Below are positions 56,792 through 64,000 of a stretch of 64,000 nucleotides of DNA, one piece after another. This DNA comes from Plantactinospora sp. KBS50 (lineage in GTDB: Bacteria > Actinomycetota > Actinomycetes > Mycobacteriales > Micromonosporaceae): assembly GCF_002285795.1 (NCBI RefSeq), contig NZ_CP022961.1, positions 1,984,001-2,048,000 of the forward strand, read 5' to 3'. Under the pieces are notes generated by a model, which was not told the origin of the DNA, made no database searches, and saw nothing but the letters and a program-made list of their open reading frames with translations. The position numbers and the translations under genes were made by a program. The stretch's first letter is position 1. Each line of letters opens with the position of its first letter.

Positions 56792-58654
56792 ATGACCGTG
56801 CTCGCCTCCGCGTACCCCGTCGGGGCCGGCCAGCCGTCCGGCCCCGGCTGGCGGTCGGTGGTGGACCGGTTCGAGCAGGTGGCCGCCGCCGACCCGGACC
56901 GGCCGGCGCTGGTGTACGACGGCCTGGCGCTCAGCTACGGCGAGCTGGCCGCGCGCACCGCCGCCGTGGCGTCCGGGCTGACCGCCCGGGGCGCCGGCCC
57001 GGAGACCGTGGTCGGGCTGCTGCTGCCCCGCGGCGTCGACCTCGTGGTCGGCCTGCTCGGCACGCTGCGCAGCGGCGCGGCGTACCTGCCGCTGGACCCG
57101 GGGCTGCCCACCGACCGGCTGGCGGCCATGTGCGACCGGGCCGGCCCGGCCATCGTGCTCTCCGACGCCGCCCACCGCCGCCGGCTCCCGCCGGCCCGCA
57201 CCCGGCGCATCCTCACCGTCGACACCTGCGCCCGCTCGGGCGGCGGCCCCGCCCGGTCCGCGATCCGTCCCGGCCAGCCCGCGTACGCGATCTACACCTC
57301 CGGGTCCACCGGCCAGCCGAAGGCGGTGCTGGCCACCCACGGGTCGCTGGCGGCGCTGCTGGACGGCCTGGGCACGGTGCTCGGGCCGGAGCCGGCACGG
57401 GTGGGTTGGAACGCCAGCCCGTCCTTCGACGCCTCGGTGCAGCAGTGGCTGCGGTTGTGCCGCGGCGACACCCTGGTGCTGCTCGGCGACGCGGTCCGCG
57501 GCGACCCGCAGGCGCTGGCCGCGCTGGTCAGCGGCGAGCGGCTGGACGACCTGGACATCACGCCCTCGCACCTGGTGTCGGTGCTGGACCACCTGCTCGA
57601 CCGCCCGACCGCCGACGGCCCGACGGACCGCCCGACCGACGGCCCAACGGACCGGTCGGCGGACCGGCCGCTGCGGCTGCTCATCGGCGGCGAGGCGATC
57701 CCGCCGGCGCTGTGGGAGCGGCTGGCCCGGGCGCGGACGGCCGGCCGGCTGGAGCCGATCAACCTGTACGGCCCCACCGAGGCCACCGTCGACGCGACCT
57801 GCACCCCGGTGGACGACTCCGGCGGGCCGCACCTGGGCACGCCGCTGCCCGGCGTCCGGGTCCACCTGCTCGATCCGGCGCTGCGGCCGGTGCCCGAGGG
57901 CGAGGAGGGCGAACTGTACCTGGCCGGCGCCGGTGTCTCCCGGGGCTACCTGGGCCGGCCGGACCTCACCGCGCAGCGGTTCGTGGCCGACCACCTCGCC
58001 GGCGACGGCGGCCGGATGTACCGCACCGGTGACCGGGCGCGGGTCGGTCCGGGCGGCCGGCTGGAGTTCCTCGGCCGGCTGGACCACCAGGTGAAGCTGC
58101 GCGGATACCGGATCGAGCTGGGCGAGATCGAGGCCGTGCTCGGCGGCTGCCCGGGGGTGGCCCAGGCGGTCGCGCTGCTCCGCGACGACCTGCCGGGCGG
58201 TCCGGGAATCGTCGGCTACTGCCGGACGGCGCCGGCCGCGGACGGCCAGCCGTTCGACGCCGACGCCGTGCGGCGGGCCGCCGGCGCGCTGCTGCCCGAG
58301 TACATGCTGCCCGCCGTCCTGGTCCCGGTCGCGCAGTTCCCGCTGACCACCAGCGGCAAGGTCGACCGGGCGGCGCTGCCCGCGCCGTCCCGCCCGGAGC
58401 CGGCCGAGCCGGCCGGTGCGCGGCCGGCGACGCCGACCGAGCAGGCCGTGGCCGCCGTCTGGTGCGAGGTGCTGGGCGTGGAGCAGGTCGGCGCCGACGA
58501 CAACTTCTTCACCCTCGGCGGCCAGTCCCTGCTGGCGATCGGGCTGGCGGCCCGGCTACGCCGCCGGCTCGGCCGGGCGATCCCGCTGGTGGCCGTCTTC
58601 AAGCATCCGGTGCTGCACCAGTTCGCCGCGTACCTGGACGGGCGGGAACCCTGA
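56792..58654 (+). CDS. NRPS A-T didomain protein, Gln-like specificity
   Basis: 620 residues, ATG 56792. Complete A domain: a2 [15 protein letters not shown], a3 [11 protein letters not shown], a4 FDASVQQWL, a5 NLYGPTEAT, a7 YRTGDRA, a8 [14 protein letters not shown], a10 [11 protein letters not shown] carrier domain follows with [12 protein letters not shown] near 573. The pocket by hand alignment reads D-A-Q-D-L-G-L-V-D, one step from the established Gln code DAQDLGVVDK. A repeat (PTDGPTDRS, about residues 270-290) lengthens one loop. It is co-transcribed with the PhpK-like enzyme, so the carrier-bound residue may be the substrate of that radical SAM enzyme. Confidence 0.94.
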   Translation: MTVLASAYPVGAGQPSGPGWRSVVDRFEQVAAADPDRPALVYDGLALSYGELAARTAAVASGLTARGAGPETVVGLLLPRGVDLVVGLLGTLRSGAAYLPLDPGLPTDRLAAMCDRAGPAIVLSDAAHRRRLPPARTRRILTVDTCARSGGGPARSAIRPGQPAYAIYTSGSTGQPKAVLATHGSLAALLDGLGTVLGPEPARVGWNASPSFDASVQQWLRLCRGDTLVLLGDAVRGDPQALAALVSGERLDDLDITPSHLVSVLDHLLDRPTADGPTDRPTDGPTDRSADRPLRLLIGGEAIPPALWERLARARTAGRLEPINLYGPTEATVDATCTPVDDSGGPHLGTPLPGVRVHLLDPALRPVPEGEEGELYLAGAGVSRGYLGRPDLTAQRFVADHLAGDGGRMYRTGDRARVGPGGRLEFLGRLDHQVKLRGYRIELGEIEAVLGGCPGVAQAVALLRDDLPGGPGIVGYCRTAPAADGQPFDADAVRRAAGALLPEYMLPAVLVPVAQFPLTTSGKVDRAALPAPSRPEPAEPAGARPATPTEQAVAAVWCEVLGVEQVGADDNFFTLGGQSLLAIGLAARLRRRLGRAIPLVAVFKHPVLHQFAAYLDGREP

Positions 58655-58656
58655 CC

Positions 58657-59883
58657 TCAGGCGGCCTTCAGCCGCACCGGCAGGGTGAAGGTGCCGCCGA
58701 TGAAGTTCGAGTACACCCGCTGCGGCGCCCCGGTGACCTCGATGTCGCCCACCAGGTCGCGCAGCGCGGTGAGGGTGGCCTCCAACTGGATGCGGGCCAG
58801 CCGCGCCCCCACGCAGAAGTGCGGCCCGTACGCGAAGGTCAGGTGCCGGTTGGGGGACCGGTCGAGCCGGAACGCGTCCGGCTCGGCGAACTCCCGTTCG
58901 TCGAAGTTCGCCGAGGCGAGCCAGACGGTCACGATGTCGCCGGCCTCGATCCGCCCGCCGGCGATCTCCGCGGGCTCGATGGCGAGCCGACCCAGGTGGC
59001 GGGAGGGCGTCGTCCAGCGCAGCACCTCCTCCACCGCGGAGTCGATGGCCACCTCGCCGCGCTGGAACGCCCGCCACTGGTCGGGGTTCTCGGCCATCGC
59101 CAGCACCGCGCCGGTCATCGCGAGCCGGGTCGTCTCGTCGCCGCCCAGGATCAGGCTGTAGCAGTTGAAGACGATCTCGTCGGTGCCCAGCGGGCGGCCC
59201 TTGACCCGGGCCGTGGCCAGCACGCTGACCAGGTCGTCACCCGGGTCGGCGCGGCGCTGCTCGGCCAGGTCGAGGAAGTACGCCAGGAGCTCGTTCTTCG
59301 AGGTCCAGGCGTCCATGGTGTCGTGGCCCGGCTCGTGCGAGCTGACCGACGACGACCCGAGCCGGTGGATGTACGCGCGGTCGGAGTCGGGCACGGCCAG
59401 CATGTCGCAGATCGTGGTCAGCGGCACCTGCGCCGCCACGTCGGTGCCGAAGTCCCCGTCGACCCGCTCCACGGCCCGGGCGACCAGCCCGCGGATCTGC
59501 GTCCGGATCCGGTCGGCCAGCCGGTCGAGCACGGCGGGGGTGAGCGCGCCGGTGATCACCCGGCGCACCTCGGTGTGCCGGTTACCGTCGGTCACCGCGA
59601 GCATCTTCCCGGCCGCCGAGTCGCTGCCCACCAGCAGCGTCTCCAGCACGTTGCCGGAGGTCGAGGTGAACCGCTGGCCGTCGCGGAACACGGCCATCGC
59701 GTCCGCGTGCCGGGTCACCACCCAGAACTCCGGACCGCCGGCGACCGACCGGTGCCGGTGCAGCGGTGCGTGCGTGCGCAGCCGCCGCCAGAGCGCCGAC
59801 AGGTCGTACTCGGCGTGCACGGCGGCGTCGGTCAGGTCCAGCTCCGACACCTCACCGGGGTCGAGCAAGGGCAGGTGCGCCAC
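58657..59883 (-). CDS. Cytochrome P450, single gene
   Basis: 408 residues from GTG 59883, chosen for AGGGG eight bases upstream; an in-frame GTG at 59943 would add 20 residues. Heme motif [10 protein letters not shown] (Ala-Tyr after Phe), ExxR in VEEVLRWT, and a canonical I-helix [13 protein letters not shown]. The NCYS lead and the [14 protein letters not shown] block tie it to the array subgroup, but here the acid-Thr pair is kept, so it may be nearer the ancestral form. It is convergent with the A-T gene (2-base gap) and divergent from a thioesterase across a strong dyad. Confidence 0.92.
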   Translation of the reverse strand: MAHLPLLDPGEVSELDLTDAAVHAEYDLSALWRRLRTHAPLHRHRSVAGGPEFWVVTRHADAMAVFRDGQRFTSTSGNVLETLLVGSDSAAGKMLAVTDGNRHTEVRRVITGALTPAVLDRLADRIRTQIRGLVARAVERVDGDFGTDVAAQVPLTTICDMLAVPDSDRAYIHRLGSSSVSSHEPGHDTMDAWTSKNELLAYFLDLAEQRRADPGDDLVSVLATARVKGRPLGTDEIVFNCYSLILGGDETTRLAMTGAVLAMAENPDQWRAFQRGEVAIDSAVEEVLRWTTPSRHLGRLAIEPAEIAGGRIEAGDIVTVWLASANFDEREFAEPDAFRLDRSPNRHLTFAYGPHFCVGARLARIQLEATLTALRDLVGDIEVTGAPQRVYSNFIGGTFTLPVRLKAA

Positions 59884-59956
59884 GGGGCGACCCCTTCGCC
59901 GTACTCGGGTGACCGGCCGGTGCGCGGCCACGGACGCCGCCACTGTGCCGCACGGC

Positions 59957-60003
59957 GGTTAGTGCGTGGTTACGCCCGCGTCGCGCGTAACCGGCGACTA
60001 ACC
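59957..60003. promoter_or_regulatory. 47-bp dyad with four phased half-sites
   Basis: GGTTAGT at 59957 and GGTTACGC at 59968 lie 11 bases apart. They are mirrored by GCGTAACC at 59985-59992 and ACTAACC at 59997-60003, all around one centre at 59980. It fills the divergent promoter between the P450 and the thioesterase/A-T/thioesterase operon. Phasing of 11 bases with inverted symmetry suits an activator binding both promoters, possibly the SARP encoded at 54099. Confidence 0.65.
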
Positions 60004-60055
60004 CCGGCCGCCTACCGTCGGGTCGCGACCGGCGGCCGAGATCTCGGGAGGCCAC

Positions 60056-60787
60056 ATGCTGCCACCGTTGACGAAGTGGCTGCTGCGCGAGCCGGCCACC
60101 GACGACGGGCCGTTGCTGCTCTGCTTCCCGTACGGCGGGGCGGGCGCCTCGTCGCTGCGCCGCTGGCCCGCCCGGTTCGGCGGGATCGAGGTGGCACCCG
60201 TGCAGCCGCCCGGCCGGGAGAACCGCGTGCTGGAGGAGCCGTACACCGACTTCGACGCGTTCGCCCGGGACGCCGTCGAGGCGATCACCCCGCACCTCGA
60301 CCGGCCGTACGCGGTGATCGGGCACTGCATGGGGGCGCTGCTCGCGCACGCCTTCGTGGCCCGGGCCGGCGCGGTCGGTGCGCCGGCGCCCCAGCGGCTG
60401 TTCGTCTCCGCCTCGCTGGTGCCCTACCGCGGCTTCTACGGCTTCTACCACCCCTGGATGTCCGACCGGCGGATCGGCCAGGAGTTGCAGCGGGTCTCGC
60501 GCAGCCTCGGCGACGGCGAACTGCCGGCCGAGCTGGTGCAGATGTCCACCCGGGTGCTGCGGGCGGACGTGCGGATGTGCCTGGGCTACCTGCCGCCGGT
60601 CCACCCGGTCGACGTGCCGATCACCGCGATCGGCTGGGAGGGCGACCTGGACGTGGACAAGGACGACCTCGCGGAGTGGGGCGAGTACGGCGAGACCACC
60701 GCCCACATGCTGCCCGGCGACCCGATCACGTTCCTGGCCGCGCCGTCCGGCCTGCGGACCATCATCGAGGACGACTTCGAGTTCTGA
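60056..60787 (+). CDS. Thioesterase-like hydrolase, Cys nucleophile, catalytic His missing
   Basis: 243 residues, ATG 60056. Type II thioesterase fold: [25 protein letters not shown], nucleophile elbow [12 protein letters not shown] with Cys for Ser, and a possible Asp in WEGDLDVD. Where the family has GxH-F-L near the C-terminus this protein reads LPGDPITFL, so the general-base His is absent. It could be a poor hydrolase, an acyl-shuttling protein, or use another base. First gene of the operon with the next A-T and thioesterase genes, under the 47-bp dyad. Confidence 0.82.
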   Translation: MLPPLTKWLLREPATDDGPLLLCFPYGGAGASSLRRWPARFGGIEVAPVQPPGRENRVLEEPYTDFDAFARDAVEAITPHLDRPYAVIGHCMGALLAHAFVARAGAVGAPAPQRLFVSASLVPYRGFYGFYHPWMSDRRIGQELQRVSRSLGDGELPAELVQMSTRVLRADVRMCLGYLPPVHPVDVPITAIGWEGDLDVDKDDLAEWGEYGETTAHMLPGDPITFLAAPSGLRTIIEDDFEF

Positions 60788-60807
60788 ACCGATCAGGAGG
60801 GACTCCC

Positions 60808-62586
60808 TTGACCGATTCCGCGCCCCACCCGGCGACCGTTCCGGAGCTGCTGGCCCGGACCGTCCGCGCGTACCCGGAGCAACCCGCGGTGTCCGACGAG
60901 CGGACCCGGCTGACCTACGCGGAGCTGGCCGAGCGGGTCGACGCGGTCGCCGCCGAGCTGCTGCGCCACGGGGTGCGGGCGCAGGACCGGGTGGGCGTCC
61001 ATCACGGCCGCGGCGTCGGCGCGGTGGTCACGGTGCTGGGTGTGCTGCAGGCCGGTGCGGCGTACGTGCCGATCGACACCAGCTACCCGAGGCGCCGGCG
61101 GGACCAGATGGTCGAGGCGGGTCTGCTCCGGCTGCTGGTCACCGAGCCGAGCCGGCAGGCGCGGTTGGCGCACCTTCCGGTGCCGACGATCGCGTTGGAC
61201 TGGGCGGAACTGGCCGCCGCCGCGAGCCCACCGCCGGAGCCGGTCCGGCCGGCCGACGCCGCCTGCGTGCTGTTCACCTCCGGCTCCACAGGCGAGCCGA
61301 AGGGCGTGGTGCTCGAACACCGGCAGATGGCCGCGTTCGCGCTCGACGCCGGGATCCCGGCGCTGGGTCCCGGCGACCGGACGGCCCAGGCGTCCAGCCT
61401 GTCGTTCGACACCTTCACGTTCGAGCTGTTGCGCACGGTGGCCGGCGGCGCGCAGCTCGTGGTGCTGCCGTCCATCGCCGACCTGATCGGCGCCGACCTC
61501 ATGCGCCAGCTGCGGCGCAGCCGGATCACCGCGATGCTGGCGCCGGCGATCGCGCTCAACCACCTGGCCCGGCACGACCGGGAGGCGTTCGCCTCGCTGC
61601 GGGTGCTCTGCTCCGGCGGCGACGTGCTGCTCGGCGAGACGTGCCGGGAGCTGCGCGCCGGCGGGTTCACCGGCGAACTGCGCAACCTGTACGGCCCGAC
61701 CGAGGCGACCGTGGCCTGCTCCGGCCACGAGATCGGCGACCTGCCCGCCGAGTGCACCCGCGTGCCGATCGGCCGGCCGCTGGCCGGCGCCCGGCTGTAC
61801 GTGCTCGACGGGCGGCTCGCCCCGGTGCCGGCCGGCGAGCCGGGCGAGCTGTACGTGGGCGGCGCCGGAGTCGGCCGCGGCTACCTGAACCAGCCGGCGC
61901 ACACCGCGCACCGGTTCGTGGCCGACCCGTTCGCCGCCGACGGCAGCCGGATGTACGCCACCGGCGACCGGGTGCGCACCGACCCGGACGGCGCGCTGGA
62001 GTACCTGGGTCGCGCCGACAACCAGGTCAAGATCTCCGGTCACCGGGTCGAGCCGGCCGAGGTGGAACGGGCGCTCTACGAGCATCCGGACACCGGTGAG
62101 GTGGCCGTGACCGCGGTGGGCGAGGCCGGCGAGCTGCGGCTGGTCGCCTTCGTCATCCCGGCGACCGAGGGGCTGGCCCCGGCGAAGCTGCGGGCGTTCC
62201 TGGCCGAGCGGCTGCCCGAGCCGTACGTGCCGGCGGAGTTCATCGTGCTGGAGGCGATGCCGCTGGACGCGCACGGCAAGCGCGACTGGGCGCAGTTGCG
62301 CGAGATGGCCGCCGAGCGGGCCGACCGGCGGCGGCAGTTCGAGCCGCCGCGCACCGAGACCGAGCGCTATCTCGTGCAGCTCTTCGAGGAGCTGCTGCGG
62401 GTCGAGGGGATCGGCGTGCACGACGACTTCTTCGGGCTGGGCGGCCATTCGCTGCTGGCGGCGCGCAGCCGGATCCGGATCCAGCGCGACCTGAACGCCA
62501 GCCTGCCGCCGCAGGCCGTCTTCGAGAACAGCGTCGTGGCCGACCTGGCCGGCGTGATCGACCGCAGCCGGCCGGAGGGCAGCTGA
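60808..62586 (+). CDS. NRPS A-T didomain protein
   Basis: 592 residues from TTG 60808, decided by AGGAGG seven bases upstream; no ATG or GTG fits. Complete A domain: a2 [15 protein letters not shown], a3 [11 protein letters not shown], a4 FDTFTFELL, a5 NLYGPTEAT, a7 YATGDRV, a8 [14 protein letters not shown], a10 DAHGKRDW (atypical, Lys kept). Carrier domain with [12 protein letters not shown] near 550. The pocket by hand alignment reads D-T-F-M-C-G-L-V-A, which I cannot match to a known amino acid. Its stop overlaps the next start (TGATG). Confidence 0.93.
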   Translation: MTDSAPHPATVPELLARTVRAYPEQPAVSDERTRLTYAELAERVDAVAAELLRHGVRAQDRVGVHHGRGVGAVVTVLGVLQAGAAYVPIDTSYPRRRRDQMVEAGLLRLLVTEPSRQARLAHLPVPTIALDWAELAAAASPPPEPVRPADAACVLFTSGSTGEPKGVVLEHRQMAAFALDAGIPALGPGDRTAQASSLSFDTFTFELLRTVAGGAQLVVLPSIADLIGADLMRQLRRSRITAMLAPAIALNHLARHDREAFASLRVLCSGGDVLLGETCRELRAGGFTGELRNLYGPTEATVACSGHEIGDLPAECTRVPIGRPLAGARLYVLDGRLAPVPAGEPGELYVGGAGVGRGYLNQPAHTAHRFVADPFAADGSRMYATGDRVRTDPDGALEYLGRADNQVKISGHRVEPAEVERALYEHPDTGEVAVTAVGEAGELRLVAFVIPATEGLAPAKLRAFLAERLPEPYVPAEFIVLEAMPLDAHGKRDWAQLREMAAERADRRRQFEPPRTETERYLVQLFEELLRVEGIGVHDDFFGLGGHSLLAARSRIRIQRDLNASLPPQAVFENSVVADLAGVIDRSRPEGS

Positions 62587-63347
62587 TGTCGTCGGTCGCG
62601 CAGTGGTTCCCGTACCGTCGCGAGGGCGGCGGGGTCGAGCTTTTCGCCTTCCCGCACGCCGGGGCGGCCTCCACGGTCTTCAACGGCCTGCGCGAGACGC
62701 TGCGGCACTCCGGCATCGCGCTGTCCGCCGCGGTGCTGCCGGGGCACGGGCGGCGGCTGCGGGAGCGGCCGCACCGGACGATGCCGTCGCTGCTGGCCGA
62801 CTTCTCGGCGGCGGCCGGCCGGGACGGCCACGCGGCGTTCAGCGGCGACTACGTGCTGCTCGGGCACTGCTCGGGCGCGCTGGTCGCGTACGAGATCGCG
62901 AAGCTGCTGGTGCGGGCGCCGTGCCGCAACCCCCGGCTGCTGGTGGTCTGTAGCTGCCTGCCGCCGCGGGCGGTCTTCGACACCGGCATGGGCCGGCTGC
63001 CGACCCGCGAGCTGCTGGCGCAGACGGCCGAGATGGGCGGCACCGACGAGGGGCTGCTGGACGACCCGGACTTCATCGAGATGATCGAGCGGCCGTTGCG
63101 GGCGGACTGGGAGATGTACGACGGCTACGCCTACCGGCCCGCCCCGCCGCTCCCGCTGCCGATCCTGGCCATCCGGGGCGCCGAGGACACCAACGTGGAC
63201 GGTCCGGACCTGCGGCTGTGGCAGGAGCAGAGCACCGAGCCGCTGCTGACGGCGCAGCTCGACTCGGGGCACTGGGCGCTGGAGGCGGAGGGTTCGGCGG
63301 TGATCGCCGGGGAGATCTCGGCGGCCCTCGCCGCGCTGGCCCGCTGA
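62586..63347 (+). CDS. Type II thioesterase with Cys nucleophile
   Basis: 253 residues, ATG 62586 overlapping the A-T stop. Alpha/beta-hydrolase with ELFAFPHAGAAST, LPGHGRRLRERP, elbow VLLGHCSGALVAYE (Cys for Ser), Asp in IRGAEDTNVD and His in DSGHWAL. The complete triad apart from the Ser-to-Cys change suggests it is active. Its coupling to the A-T gene points to release or editing of that carrier's cargo. Confidence 0.9.
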   Translation: MSSVAQWFPYRREGGGVELFAFPHAGAASTVFNGLRETLRHSGIALSAAVLPGHGRRLRERPHRTMPSLLADFSAAAGRDGHAAFSGDYVLLGHCSGALVAYEIAKLLVRAPCRNPRLLVVCSCLPPRAVFDTGMGRLPTRELLAQTAEMGGTDEGLLDDPDFIEMIERPLRADWEMYDGYAYRPAPPLPLPILAIRGAEDTNVDGPDLRLWQEQSTEPLLTAQLDSGHWALEAEGSAVIAGEISAALAALAR

Positions 63348-64000
63348 TCAGGCCGTCTGCGGCACCAGACCCTCGGCCACCTCCGCCAGGTGGCCGAGGA
63401 AGCCCGCCACCAGGTCGTCCGCGGTCGCGTCGTCGAGCGCGTCGGCCCGGTAGCGCAGCACGCCGTGCGGCACCCCGTCCAGCTCCGCCATCACCAGCTC
63501 GACCGGCAGCGCACTCGGTTCGGCCGGCAGCGGGAAGCTCTCGACGCGCAGCGGCCCGAGGGTGCGCCGTACCCCGGCGGGGCCGACGGCGGCCAGCGTG
63601 GCGAGGTCGTCGCCGTGCCGGGGTGACCGGTTGAAGGTGAACAGCACGTCGTACAGCGGCGTGTGCGGGGCCAGCTTGCGGCGGGCGGCCAGCATCGCCA
63701 TCGGGTAGTCCTGGTGCTCCAGCGCGCCGATGACGCCGTCCCGGGTCCGGGCCAGCAGCGCCGGGAAGGGCTCGCCGTCCGCGCAGTGGCTGCGCACGAT
63801 GACCGGCCGGGTGAAGCAGCCGACGACGTCGGCGAACTCCGGCCGGGTACGCCCGGCCACCCCGATGCCGACAACCAGGTCGGGCTGGCCGGTGACCCGG
63901 TGCAGCACGGCCTGGAACGAGGCCAGCAGCAGCACGTAGAGGGTGACCCGGTCGGCGCAGGCGCGGTCGCGCAGTTGGGCGGCCAGCGGGGCCGGCACCG
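63348..64000 (-). CDS. NRPS condensation domain, N-terminus outside window
   Basis: The last 217 codons of a minus-strand gene that continues past the right edge. The visible part is the C-terminal half of a condensation domain: TLYVLLLASFQAVLHRVTGQ, DLVVGIGVAGRTRPEFADVV, GCFTRPVIVR and the EHQDYPMAML block. The protein ends right after the C domain (LAEVAEGLVPQTA), so no A or T follows it; this is another detached C or T-C type protein. It is convergent with the thioesterase, with the stops adjacent. Confidence 0.88.
   Translation of the reverse strand, partial: VPAPLAAQLRDRACADRVTLYVLLLASFQAVLHRVTGQPDLVVGIGVAGRTRPEFADVVGCFTRPVIVRSHCADGEPFPALLARTRDGVIGALEHQDYPMAMLAARRKLAPHTPLYDVLFTFNRSPRHGDDLATLAAVGPAGVRRTLGPLRVESFPLPAEPSALPVELVMAELDGVPHGVLRYRADALDDATADDLVAGFLGHLAEVAEGLVPQTA

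Noticed and set aside
1-64000. CRISPR array, rRNA, tRNA or insertion sequence
   Set aside because: The direct repeats seen are short tandem units without spacers; no transposase, integrase or RNA gene signature was found on either strand by eye.

Overview
High-GC (roughly 75%) actinobacterial DNA, most like Micromonosporaceae by codon style and gene families (inference, not proven). Almost the whole window is one very large hybrid NRPS/PKS biosynthetic gene cluster that continues off the right edge. No rRNA, tRNA, CRISPR array, transposase or phage integrase was seen. LEFT FLANK (1-3802): a truncated glycerophosphotransferase-like gene, a hypothetical gene, an NB-ARC/TPR STAND regulator on the other strand and an unusually AT-rich gap. 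LEFT EDGE OF THE CLUSTER (3803-7477): a terminator hairpin, then a LuxR-type regulator and a membrane M28 peptidase in one minus-strand operon. PLUS-STRAND ASSEMBLY OPERON (7478-20126): a dead-looking KS-AT fused to a thioesterase, an adenylation domain interrupted by a methyltransferase, a T-C-A-T NRPS, a FemAB-like ligase and a LanB-type (glutamyl-tRNA-dependent) dehydratase-like protein. Then comes a Tat-exported M23 endopeptidase. MINUS STRAND 28281-21129: a T-C didomain protein and a KS-AT-KR-DH-ACP polyketide synthase. PLUS STRAND 28519-30761: a GNAT protein and a stand-alone adenylation enzyme. MINUS-STRAND TAILORING OPERON (about 44375 down to 31006): two thioesterases, an A-T protein, six cytochromes P450 with an embedded lone carrier protein, a ferredoxin and an MbtH protein, and an MFS exporter. 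CENTRE RIGHT (44497-53819): a capreomycidine-synthase-like PLP enzyme, a frameshifted C-A-T-C-A NRPS whose second A domain is degenerate and split between two genes, and another P450. RIGHT (54099-64000): a SARP regulator, a PhpK-like B12/radical-SAM enzyme, two A-T proteins (one with a glutamine-like code), another P450, two more thioesterases and the start of a further C-domain gene. HOW IT FITS TOGETHER (inference): chemistry is spread over many stand-alone A, T, C and TE proteins, so loading and oxidation probably happen on separate carriers and building blocks are passed in trans. Two enzyme families that use aminoacyl-tRNA sit inside the NRPS operon. Four of the five thioesterases have Cys where the nucleophilic Ser is expected. 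NON-CODING: a near-identical 108-bp palindromic element lies at two convergent gene ends (30842 and 53888), with a compensated stem change. Dyad or phased repeats, possible activator operators, lie in several divergent promoters. Five genes look broken by a single missing G/C in a run, which points to assembly undercalls rather than gene decay.
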